Below are positions 1-5,833 of a DNA stretch of 5,833 nt, piece by piece; positions within the stretch are counted from its first letter, which is position 1; every line of letters starts with the position of its first letter. The position numbers and the translations under genes are program-made. Under the pieces are notes generated by a model. That model had not been told where the DNA came from. It saw only the letters and a program-made list of their open reading frames with translations, and made no database searches. The stretch is from Candidatus Poseidoniales archaeon. GTDB lineage: Archaea; Thermoplasmatota; Poseidoniia; MGIII; CG-Epi1. The stretch spans positions 1 through 5,833 of the forward strand of contig DQOP01000077.1 of the NCBI GenBank assembly GCA_015658585.1, written 5' to 3'.

Positions 1-147
1 ACTGGAATCGCTCAAGTGGTAGAGATAGTTCAGCAACTTAGAGGTGATGCAGGAAAAAGACAAGTCAAAGATGCCAAAATAGGACTGGCGGAAAATCATG
101 GCGGTACAGCAGCAACTGCTGTAGTACATATACTGGAGGCGGATTAA
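1..147 (+). CDS. Acetoacetyl-CoA thiolase (SCP2-type, archaeal), 3' end only
   Basis: This is the last 48 codons of a gene that enters from the left edge, open in frame 1 and ending at TAA 145-147. The visible end contains a GLAENHGG block followed by [10 protein letters not shown], which resembles the glycine-rich C-terminal active-site loop and final strand of archaeal SCP2-type thiolases. That family condenses two acetyl-CoA into acetoacetyl-CoA in the cytoplasm, the first step of the mevalonate pathway to archaeal lipids. The next gene encodes a DUF35 protein, the usual partner of such thiolases, which supports the call. The catalytic cysteine region lies outside the window, so activity cannot be judged. 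A related thiolase-like lipid-transfer protein is the main alternative. The stop overlaps the next start by one base (TAATG), implying co-transcription and probably coupled translation. Confidence 0.8.
   Translation, partial: TGIAQVVEIVQQLRGDAGKRQVKDAKIGLAENHGGTAATAVVHILEAD
135..139 (+). promoter_or_regulatory. Shine-Dalgarno site of the DUF35 gene
   Basis: GGAGG lies inside the last codons of the thiolase gene, with seven bases between it and the ATG at 147. It is a strong match to the anti-Shine-Dalgarno sequence and fixes the DUF35 start. It contrasts with lonB and the divergent glycosyltransferases, which show no comparable site. Confidence 0.75.
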
Positions 148-599
148 TGTCGGTACCAAGATTCTGGAGAGAGATAGAATCACGCTACAACCTGGTCGGA
201 TCCCATTGTAAGATAACAAATACCTACCACTACCCCAAGAGAAGTTTTAATCCAGAGGCTGGAAGGGAATCAATAGGAAATATGGAAGATTACGAATTCA
301 AGGGTAATGGAAAAGTGATAAACTCGACCGTAGTCCATCAGGCTCAGACAGGTTACGAGATGTTCGGACCTTATTGTATAGCAATAATTGAATTAGAAGA
401 AGGGCCAAGAGTAACTTCCCAAGTGGTGGATTGTGAACCGGAAATAGTCAAACCTGGAATGAAAGTCAAATCTGTGTTCAGAAAACTTGGAGAGGATAGT
501 GAAAGTGGAATTCTCCATTACGGAACCAAGTTCATATTGGATGAAGTTCTGGAAACCGAAAGAGACGAAAATGATGACATGGCTGACGTTGAACTATGA
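147..599 (+). CDS. DUF35 OB-fold protein, thiolase/HMG-CoA synthase partner
   Basis: This 150-residue protein has the DUF35 layout: an N-terminal helix (PRFWREIESRYNLVGSHC, about residues 4-21), a region where a rubredoxin-like zinc ribbon normally sits (about 21-46), then an OB-fold (about 52-135) with the family segments GNGKVINSTVVH, YCIAIIELEEG and VKPGMKVKSVFRK. In archaea, proteins of this family bridge acetoacetyl-CoA thiolase and HMG-CoA synthase and help pass the intermediate between them, so a structural role in mevalonate synthesis is likely. The gene overlaps the thiolase stop by one base. Oddly, of the four expected zinc-binding cysteines only Cys21 is present: the positions around CKITN and FNPEAG lack the others, so the ribbon probably binds no metal. 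The C-terminal 15 residues are very acidic. The family call is firm; the partner role is inferred from context. Confidence 0.88.
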   Translation: MSVPRFWREIESRYNLVGSHCKITNTYHYPKRSFNPEAGRESIGNMEDYEFKGNGKVINSTVVHQAQTGYEMFGPYCIAIIELEEGPRVTSQVVDCEPEIVKPGMKVKSVFRKLGEDSESGILHYGTKFILDEVLETERDENDDMADVEL

Positions 600-607
600 T
601 TAGATAC

Positions 608-615
608 TTATATAT
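608..615 (+). promoter_or_regulatory. Putative archaeal TATA box (BoxA) of lonB
   Basis: TTATATAT sits in the 44-base gap between the DUF35 gene and lonB. An archaeal promoter normally starts transcription about 22-28 bases downstream of the box, which here falls near 635-642, only a few bases before the ATG at 644. The transcript would be leaderless or nearly so, consistent with the absence of a Shine-Dalgarno sequence. The box is partly embedded in an imperfect dyad (AGATA 602-606, TATCT 613-617). Confidence 0.55.
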
Positions 616-643
616 CTGTAGTCAATCCCTTCGCATAAGATAA

Positions 644-2602
644 ATGGCGGCCAAAAAAACCAAAAAGCTCTCAGACCCTCGTGTCTGGATTAAGGATTTA
701 GATATCGAAACTACAGCGGATATAGCGATACCTAAGATGATGGTTGATCAAGTCATTGGTCAAGAACAGGGTGTTGCGATTGTAAGGAAAGCGGCTGAAC
801 AAAAACGGCATGTCATGTTAATCGGGGATCCGGGCACTGGAAAATCAATGTTGGCTCGATCAATATCTGAACTATTACCCAAAGAGGAATTACAAGATGT
901 ACTGGTTTATCACAATGATGAGGATAATAATGAACCAAGAGTGAGAATCGTACCCGCTGGTAAAGGCAAAGAGATTGTTCAGATCCAGAAAGCTCAAGCA
1001 ATGATTGAAAAGGAGAAAAAAGCCAAATCACAAATGATGATTGTGTTTATGATAGTCGGTTTCGGTGCTCTTTGGTTTGCCCTGAGCGGGTTTAGCAATC
1101 CCATGATCATTTTTTACAGTTTGATAGCTGCAGCGTTTGTTTTCATGGCCATGAGATATACGAACCAAAAAAATGAAACTGCAAATGTTCCAAAAGGACT
1201 TGTTTTGCACAATCCTGACGCAGAGGCCGCTTTTATTGATGCTACTGGTACTCATGCAGGTGCATTGCTGGGAGACGTAAGACATGATCCATTCCAATCT
1301 GGCGGTTTAGAGACACCAGCCCATGATCGTGTCGAAGCAGGAGCGATACACAAGGCACACAGAGGCGTCTTGTTTGTCGATGAAATTAATCTTCTAAGGA
1401 TAGAGTCACAGCAATCTTTGCTAACAGCAATACAAGAGGGCGAATTCTCAATTTCCGGGCAATCTGAGAGGTCTGCTGGAGCGATGACCAAAACCGAACC
1501 AGTACCCTGTGATTTTGTTCTTGTAGCAGCTGGAAATCTGGATGCGATAAAGGGGATGCATCCTGCACTCAGGAGTCGAATCCGAGGATATGGATATGAA
1601 GTCTACATGAATTCAACTATTCCAGATTCTCAGGAGAATCGTGAAAAGTTGGTCCGATTTATCGCGCAAGAAGTAGCAAAAGATGAAAAAATTGGGCACT
1701 TCTCCAGAGAAGCAATCGGTGAGATTATACATGAAGCTCAACGAAGGGCAGGGCGCCAATTACACCTGAGTCTGAGACTTAGGGAACTAGGAGGTCTGGT
1801 CAGAGTTGCGGGTGATATTGCCAGAGAATTAGGTGACGAGAAGGTCACCGCTGAACATGTCGTTAAAGCCAAGAAAATAGCTAAACCACTCGAACAGCAG
1901 ATCGCAGATCGTTATGTTGAGAGGCGTAAGGACTACAAGACTTACTCAGTTAAAGGTTCAGAAATAGGGATGGTCAACGGTTTAGCAGTAATGGGTGGCG
2001 ATTTAGGAATGTCCGAGATGGCTGGTATTCTAATGCCTATAGTAGCTGCAATAACTCCAGCCCAAACAAAAGATCATGGAAGAGTGGTGGCAACGGGTAA
2101 GTTAGGTGAAATCGCTAAAGAAGCTGTAGAAAATGTGTCTGCCTTGATTAAGAAATACACTGGTGAAGACATTACAAAATATGATATACACGTTCAATTT
2201 ATAGGTACATACGAAGGCGTAGAAGGTGATTCTGCATCAATTTCTATCGCAACTGCCGTAATTTCTGCTTTGGAAAATGCTGAAGTGGATCAGACTGTTG
2301 CTTTGACAGGATCATTGAGTATAAGGGGGCGAGTATTGCCTGTAGGGGGAGTAACTGCAAAAATAGAAGCCGCCGTGGAAACAGGTGTGACCAAGGTAAT
2401 CATACCAGCTATGAATATGCAAGACGTTATTCTAGATACCAAATACAAGGATATGGTCAAAATAATTCCTGTTTCGACATTGAGAGAGGTCTTGGATAAT
2501 ATACTGGTGCCCGGTCCCCGAAAAGAAGGATTGTTAGATAATCTGGCAAAATTCCTTCCAAGTACTAATGCTTCTAAGAAAGTTGGAAACCCAACTGCTT
2601 AG
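644..2602 (+). CDS. lonB: Archaeal LonB, membrane-anchored ATP-dependent Lon protease
   Basis: This 652-residue protein has the archaeal LonB architecture and length. It lacks the N-terminal substrate-binding domain of bacterial LonA. The AAA+ domain has Walker A GDPGTGKS (61-68), Walker B GVLFVDEI (241-248), sensor 1 Asn298, arginine-finger region HPALRSR (306-312) and sensor 2 region SLRLREL (376-382). Between Walker A and B is a charged helix (about 110-130) and two hydrophobic segments (about 131-149 and 153-170), a hairpin that anchors the hexamer on the cytoplasmic face. The protease domain (about 430-622) carries Ser530 in EGVEGDSAS and Lys573 in [11 protein letters not shown], 43 residues apart as in other Lon enzymes, so it should be active. 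It degrades misfolded and regulatory proteins, including membrane proteins. An in-frame TAA immediately precedes the ATG, so no upstream start is possible. The last 30 residues are probably a flexible tail. Confidence 0.97.
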   Translation: MAAKKTKKLSDPRVWIKDLDIETTADIAIPKMMVDQVIGQEQGVAIVRKAAEQKRHVMLIGDPGTGKSMLARSISELLPKEELQDVLVYHNDEDNNEPRVRIVPAGKGKEIVQIQKAQAMIEKEKKAKSQMMIVFMIVGFGALWFALSGFSNPMIIFYSLIAAAFVFMAMRYTNQKNETANVPKGLVLHNPDAEAAFIDATGTHAGALLGDVRHDPFQSGGLETPAHDRVEAGAIHKAHRGVLFVDEINLLRIESQQSLLTAIQEGEFSISGQSERSAGAMTKTEPVPCDFVLVAAGNLDAIKGMHPALRSRIRGYGYEVYMNSTIPDSQENREKLVRFIAQEVAKDEKIGHFSREAIGEIIHEAQRRAGRQLHLSLRLRELGGLVRVAGDIARELGDEKVTAEHVVKAKKIAKPLEQQIADRYVERRKDYKTYSVKGSEIGMVNGLAVMGGDLGMSEMAGILMPIVAAITPAQTKDHGRVVATGKLGEIAKEAVENVSALIKKYTGEDITKYDIHVQFIGTYEGVEGDSASISIATAVISALENAEVDQTVALTGSLSIRGRVLPVGGVTAKIEAAVETGVTKVIIPAMNMQDVILDTKYKDMVKIIPVSTLREVLDNILVPGPRKEGLLDNLAKFLPSTNASKKVGNPTA

Positions 2603-3414
2603 AACTCTCTTATCTCTCCAAAATTCTCTAGGGCTGAACGTAGTCCTAATACATCATCCGATGTTGCAATAATAGAGGTACCTAAATGAGCAACGGAAGC
2701 GACAGCTCCCATTGGTACTTGCTCAAGGATCTCAGAAAGACTATCATTCATCAAGCCTGCCTTTTCAGTGAACAAGCGCCCTGTCTTGATTGCTGTCCGA
2801 AGATTTACATTGGTCAATTGAATTCCTAAGGATGCTGTGTTTATTATCTCAGTCCACTCTGAATTATTAAGGATCTGAGAGGTATCTCGCCCTAATCCGG
2901 AAAGGCAAATTATCATTTTATCTTTAACTGGATAAGTACTGACCTCACCACCATAACCTGGACTCTCTCTTATGACAATTGATGGAAAAATATTTTCTTT
3001 CAAGGATGCTGATATCGCCATTACATCACCTAGTCCTGTCTTGTATTCAACTTCAGCCTGATGAGCTGCCTTTACAGATTTTTCAATATCCTTTTCTAAT
3101 TCTAGACAGGCGGCCAAAGCTGACGAACCGGAAATTCCCAGACCAAAACCTAGAGGAAGATCTCTTCTCAAATAAATGGTAAGACCTTGATTTCCAAAAC
3201 CTATCAGTTCTAAGGCACGTGATGTGACGGGATCCTTGATTTGCTTGCCACCGCATATCACTACATTCTCTGAGGATTCAGATTGCTCGTCGACAACAGC
3301 ACAATGAACTCCTTGAGGCAATACTAATCCTATACCTGTAGAACCCATCTTCAAAGGATCCTCATCAGGCCAGACTGCAAATGTTAAGCTGACATGCCCG
3401 GGTACAAAACTCAT
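2599..3414 (-). CDS. Pantoate kinase (GHMP family, archaeal CoA synthesis)
   Basis: This 271-residue protein is a GHMP-superfamily kinase matching archaeal pantoate kinase (COG1829). Visible signatures are the N-terminal FVPGHVS (3-9), the GST-G-GL stretch (24-30), the ATP-binding glycine/serine loop [16 protein letters not shown] (87-102), [12 protein letters not shown] (120-131) with the acidic residues expected to bind Mg-ATP, and a C-terminal GHMP motif 3-like segment (about 236-250, [13 protein letters not shown]). The enzyme phosphorylates pantoate to 4-phosphopantoate, which phosphopantothenate synthetase then joins to beta-alanine. This is the archaeal alternative to the bacterial PanC/PanK order. 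Its start overlaps the upstream glycosyltransferase stop as ATGA (3411-3414), so translation is probably coupled. Its TAA overlaps the lonB stop on the other strand. The main alternative is another archaeal GHMP sugar or isoprenoid kinase, but the FVPGH and GTGLGD-like motifs favour pantoate kinase. Confidence 0.82.
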   Translation of the reverse strand: MSFVPGHVSLTFAVWPDEDPLKMGSTGIGLVLPQGVHCAVVDEQSESSENVVICGGKQIKDPVTSRALELIGFGNQGLTIYLRRDLPLGFGLGISGSSALAACLELEKDIEKSVKAAHQAEVEYKTGLGDVMAISASLKENIFPSIVIRESPGYGGEVSTYPVKDKMIICLSGLGRDTSQILNNSEWTEIINTASLGIQLTNVNLRTAIKTGRLFTEKAGLMNDSLSEILEQVPMGAVASVAHLGTSIIATSDDVLGLRSALENFGEIREF

Positions 3415-4526
3415 ATCGTCTCTTGGTACAATTTAATAGTCTTATCAATGGTGTTATCCCATGTTCTTCTTGAAGAAGCATAGACGTAAGCGGACTCAGA
3501 TAATTCATCAAGAAGTTTCCCATTCTTCAGAATCTTAGCCACGGCGTCAGCCATCTGCCCCGATTTTACCAGAAGTGCATGACCTTGTGTAGCCTCTCTT
3601 ACTGAAGGGAGTGATGTAGCAACTACAGGTAACTTGCAACCCATGTATTCGTATATTTTTAGCGGAGAAAATCCATAGTCCACGTTGGGATAGGGGGCCA
3701 CGCCAACATCGGCTTCAACCAAAAGACGAGGAACGTCAGCCCTTTCAAGCCTTCCAATATGAAACAAATTGGCCAATTCCGGAAGATTTTTACCATATCC
3801 ACCTCCAGCAACAACAACGTTCAGTTCCGGGTTCAATTTTGCTATCTCTACCAATTCATCAGTTCCATGCCAGGGCCCTAGGGCCCCTACAAAAACAACA
3901 ATCTTACCTTTCAGTCCTAATCTTTCCCTTAAACCTAGCGGTTCTACGTCAGGAGAAAACAAATCATTCTCGTAACCATTCTGAATAACTGTGAAATTGT
4001 TGGCCTTGGGATTCCACTTAGAAATCTGTTCTCTGAGAACCGTACTAACTGTGAAACCACTATCTGCTTTTTCTATTTGTTCCCTACACGAACGGATTGC
4101 TTTTTCATTATAGGGCCAAAGTTTGGCAATCCTGGTTGCTGATAATTCAGAGCGCATCCAGTTGTCGTCAACCTGTAATACCGATCTTACGCCTGCTTCA
4201 GATGCTGCCCTAACTCCTGAACCTGCAAAGATATATCCTCTATCATGAACTAAATCATATTCTCCAGTCTTTAATTCGGTCAATACTTTCTGGTATGAAA
4301 TTCGAGTGAAAATGATTCTTTCAAAAGGTATTCTTGGATCAACAATTGGTATAAATTTAAGGTTAGGACTCAAATTGGACGTATCTGCATTATTAGAATC
4401 ATATCTACAAATTAAAGTGATATCTATACCGCGTTTTGCTAGACCATTTGCTAAAGCCAATTGATGAAGGGTTTGACCTAAAGTATCTGGGACCCTCACA
4501 GAAGGCGCTACCATCAGAACTCTCAC
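3411..4526 (-). CDS. Glycosyltransferase, GT4-like (GT-B fold)
   Basis: The proposed 371-residue protein starts at GTG 4526-4524, giving VRVLMVAPSVRVPD, a typical first strand and loop of GT4 enzymes. The frame stays open to a TTG at 4580, but those 18 extra residues have no family character and would overlap the divergent gene. ATG 4514 is possible but would cut into the first strand. The N-terminal half is the acceptor domain. The C-terminal half (from about 205) has GALGPWHGTDEL (214-225), a VVVAGGG strand and FSPLKIYEYMGCKLPVVAT (286-304), the sugar-nucleotide site. The first glutamate of the EX7E motif is replaced, as in many GT4 subfamilies; the second is present in IYEYM. It should transfer a sugar from a nucleotide donor to a lipid, glycan or protein; donor and acceptor cannot be told. 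No signal peptide is seen, so it is cytosolic or peripheral. It is co-transcribed with pantoate kinase. Confidence 0.88.
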   Translation of the reverse strand: MRVLMVAPSVRVPDTLGQTLHQLALANGLAKRGIDITLICRYDSNNADTSNLSPNLKFIPIVDPRIPFERIIFTRISYQKVLTELKTGEYDLVHDRGYIFAGSGVRAASEAGVRSVLQVDDNWMRSELSATRIAKLWPYNEKAIRSCREQIEKADSGFTVSTVLREQISKWNPKANNFTVIQNGYENDLFSPDVEPLGLRERLGLKGKIVVFVGALGPWHGTDELVEIAKLNPELNVVVAGGGYGKNLPELANLFHIGRLERADVPRLLVEADVGVAPYPNVDYGFSPLKIYEYMGCKLPVVATSLPSVREATQGHALLVKSGQMADAVAKILKNGKLLDELSESAYVYASSRRTWDNTIDKTIKLYQETI

Positions 4527-4573
4527 AAAGATGCAAGAATGAACAGGTTTTAGAACTGCCGCTATAGCGCACT
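4527..4573. promoter_or_regulatory. Divergent promoter region between two glycosyltransferase genes
   Basis: These 47 bases separate two GTG starts on opposite strands and must hold both promoters unless these lie inside coding sequence. TTTTAGAA (4548-4555; TTCTAAAA on the other strand) is the only AT-rich block. It is centred about 22 bases from the plus start and 26 from the minus start, so it could act as a weak TATA element for either or both near-leaderless transcripts. A perfect 10-base palindrome, CGCTATAGCG (4560-4569), follows it and could be an operator. No Shine-Dalgarno is seen for either gene. The assignment is by position only. Confidence 0.45.
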
Positions 4574-5668
4574 GTGGCAAATATCACTGTGATTTGCGAT
4601 CGCGAATTCTTCCAACCTTTCGACCAACGCGTCTACAAAGAGGTGTGCAGTATGAAGAAAGGTGGCCATATTATTGAAATCATAACGCCTCACAAATCGA
4701 CTGAAATCAAAGAATTAGAAGGTATAAAAGTACATTGTATAGAAACTAGAGGGCCTCCTGGCATGGTTGCTCTAAAAATGATTAGAAAAGCTCTGAAAAC
4801 GGACGGTGATCTGTTCTATTGCCATGAACTGGACCCTCTTTTGTACAGTATTGTTTTAAAAAGAATAACGAGGAAACCAATCATCTGGGACTGCCATGAG
4901 TACCTTGTTCCTATGAAAAAAGAACTGCAAGGAAGACTCTCAGCCGTACTTACCGAGATTGGTATTTCAATTTGCGCACCTAGAATTGACCATATTATAA
5001 CCGTCGATAACCGTTTGGCAAAAACATTATCTAAACTTGGGAAAGTCACGGTTATTCCAAATTACCCTCGATTATCAGATTTCAATGAACCTACCTCACG
5101 TAAAAAGAATGAAAAATTTGTAGTGCTCTATGTGGGAGGTCTGACGGAAAGAAGAGGAATCAAGATAATTTTAGAGGCCATACACAGATTAAAAAAAAGA
5201 AAGAATATAAGTCTCCGTATAGTTGGTGGTTTTTACGATAGGGAATTGGAGAAATGGGCACATAAATATGACTCTGAAAACGAACTCAATATTGATTGGT
5301 TGGGATGGGTAGACTATAGAGAATTGGCGCCAGTCATCGCGGATTCGGACTGTGGTTTATTTGTGAATCAGCCTGGGCCTCGATATCTGAAAGGATTGCC
5401 GACCAAAATATTTGAATATATGATTATGGGACTGCCAGTTGTATCTGCTACTGGACCTCTGCTTGATTCATTAATCAACGGAAAAAATCTGGGTGTCACT
5501 GTGGACTCGACAAATCCAGAATCGTTGTCAGATGGAATAGAAACTTTGATGGAAAATAGTAATTTACAGGACATGGGGGAAAGGGCACACGATACAGTCA
5601 AGAAAAATTATTGTTGGGAAGCAAAAGAAGACAAATTATTGAGAATAATCGAAAAGCTGACTAGTTGA
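4574..5668 (+). CDS. Glycosyltransferase, GT4-like (GT-B fold)
   Basis: This 364-residue protein starts at GTG 4574. An in-frame TAG at 4565-4567 leaves no room for an earlier start, and the conserved opening (ANITVICDREFFQPFDQRVYK) rules out a later one. The N-terminal acceptor domain includes DLFYCHELDPLL (79-90) and PIIWDCHEY (102-110). The latter resembles the DxHE loop of GT4 enzymes that build surface polysaccharide or archaeal glycans. The C-terminal donor domain has YVGGLTERRGI (186-196), a LRIVGG strand (214-219) and GLPTKIFEYMIMGLPVVSA (274-292), with the second glutamate of the EX7E motif in IFEYM. It probably adds a sugar from a nucleotide donor at the cytoplasmic membrane face; the substrate is unknown. 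It is only weakly similar in sequence to the divergent neighbour, so it is not a recent duplicate. It ends in an 8-base tail-to-tail overlap with the next gene. Confidence 0.9.
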   Translation: MANITVICDREFFQPFDQRVYKEVCSMKKGGHIIEIITPHKSTEIKELEGIKVHCIETRGPPGMVALKMIRKALKTDGDLFYCHELDPLLYSIVLKRITRKPIIWDCHEYLVPMKKELQGRLSAVLTEIGISICAPRIDHIITVDNRLAKTLSKLGKVTVIPNYPRLSDFNEPTSRKKNEKFVVLYVGGLTERRGIKIILEAIHRLKKRKNISLRIVGGFYDRELEKWAHKYDSENELNIDWLGWVDYRELAPVIADSDCGLFVNQPGPRYLKGLPTKIFEYMIMGLPVVSATGPLLDSLINGKNLGVTVDSTNPESLSDGIETLMENSNLQDMGERAHDTVKKNYCWEAKEDKLLRIIEKLTS

Positions 5669-5833
5669 GTTCTCCTCTGACGAACATAATGTAACGCTGT
5701 TCTTCATTTTCTTCAAAAGGATGCTGATCCACGTTACGTTGATAGGCGATACCCATCCATGAACCGTCTGGCGAAATGACCGTCTCAAAGAAATCGTGTA
5801 ACGCATGAACATCACTATTTGATTCCTCGTAAG
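5661..5833 (-). CDS. Unidentified protein, C-terminal 56 residues (partial)
   Basis: A minus-strand reading frame enters from the right edge and ends at TAG (complement of 5661-5663). It looks like true coding sequence. It is open throughout, its composition is protein-like with many acidic and aromatic residues, and its stop sits just inside the neighbouring gene's end, as at other junctions here. One other minus frame is also open but reads as an unlikely, basic and serine-rich product. The segment VISPDGSWMGIAYQRN, followed by a short acidic stretch and a final strand RYIMFVRGEL, suggests beta strands. SPDGSW loosely recalls the Asp-box or last blade of a beta-propeller, but it does not fit the Asp-box consensus exactly. 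I cannot name the family. The 5' end is outside the window. Confidence 0.6.
   Translation of the reverse strand, partial: YEESNSDVHALHDFFETVISPDGSWMGIAYQRNVDQHPFEENEEQRYIMFVRGELN

Noticed and set aside
813..1568. Several minus-strand open frames of 60-89 codons across the lonB gene
   Set aside because: They lie opposite a clearly conserved protease, show no family features, and have composition expected of antisense frames.
2979..3975. Plus-strand open frames opposite pantoate kinase and the glycosyltransferase
   Set aside because: Both overlap well-supported coding sequence and read as low-quality, proline- and serine-rich or random protein without motifs.
4527..4580. N-terminal extension of the minus-strand glycosyltransferase to a TTG at 4580
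   Set aside because: It adds 18 residues without family similarity, overlaps the divergent gene and its promoter, and uses a rare start codon; GTG 4526 begins at the expected first strand.
4405..4587. Minus-strand 60-codon frame over the start of the glycosyltransferase
   Set aside because: It is in a different frame from the conserved GT4 N-terminus and has no recognisable features.
4596..4603. GCGATCGC palindrome near the start of the plus-strand glycosyltransferase
   Set aside because: It encodes the conserved C-D-R opening of the protein and occurs once; chance plus coding constraint is enough.
5191..5198. Run of eight A bases as a possible programmed frameshift or sequencing-error site
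   Set aside because: The conserved donor-domain motifs continue in the same frame on both sides, so no frameshift is needed or indicated.
1..5833. Search for CRISPR repeats, tRNA or rRNA genes, transposases and defence-system genes
   Set aside because: No regularly spaced repeats, cloverleaf-like segments or mobile or defence protein motifs were seen, and almost all bases are accounted for by coding sequence.

Overview
The window looks like chromosomal DNA of an archaeon with moderately low GC. The best guess is a Thermoplasmatota-type euryarchaeon such as a marine group II/III lineage. The domain call rests on three gene families: a membrane-anchored LonB-type Lon protease with a transmembrane hairpin inside its AAA+ domain, a pantoate kinase of the archaeal CoA pathway, and an adjacent thiolase/DUF35 pair typical of the archaeal mevalonate route. 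The phylum is a softer inference from gene content and overall feel. No rRNA, tRNA, CRISPR array or insertion sequence is visible.

Layout. (1) 1-599, plus strand: the 3' end of an SCP2-type acetoacetyl-CoA thiolase, overlapping by one base a DUF35 OB-fold protein. Together these are the start of isoprenoid (archaeal lipid) synthesis, and an HMG-CoA synthase gene may lie upstream outside the window. (2) 644-2602, plus strand: lonB, with a TATA-like box placed so that its mRNA would be nearly leaderless. (3) 2599-4526, minus strand: a two-gene operon of a GT4 glycosyltransferase followed by pantoate kinase, joined by an ATGA overlap. The kinase meets lonB tail to tail with a 4-base overlap. (4) 4527-4573: a 47-base divergent promoter region. 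(5) 4574-5668, plus strand: a second GT4-like glycosyltransferase. (6) 5661-5833, minus strand: the C-terminal end of an unidentified protein, overlapping gene 5 tail to tail by 8 bases.

The window is very compact: every gene junction is either an overlap or a gap under 50 bases, so there is no gene-free stretch above 300 bases. The genes are mostly housekeeping (lipid precursor synthesis, CoA synthesis, membrane proteolysis) with two glycosyltransferases that probably decorate lipids, glycans or surface proteins. I do not see convincing evidence of a new defence or mobile system. The most interesting points are the apparent loss of the zinc-ribbon cysteines in the DUF35 protein, the coupling of a glycosyltransferase to CoA synthesis, and the symmetrical elements in the small divergent promoter.
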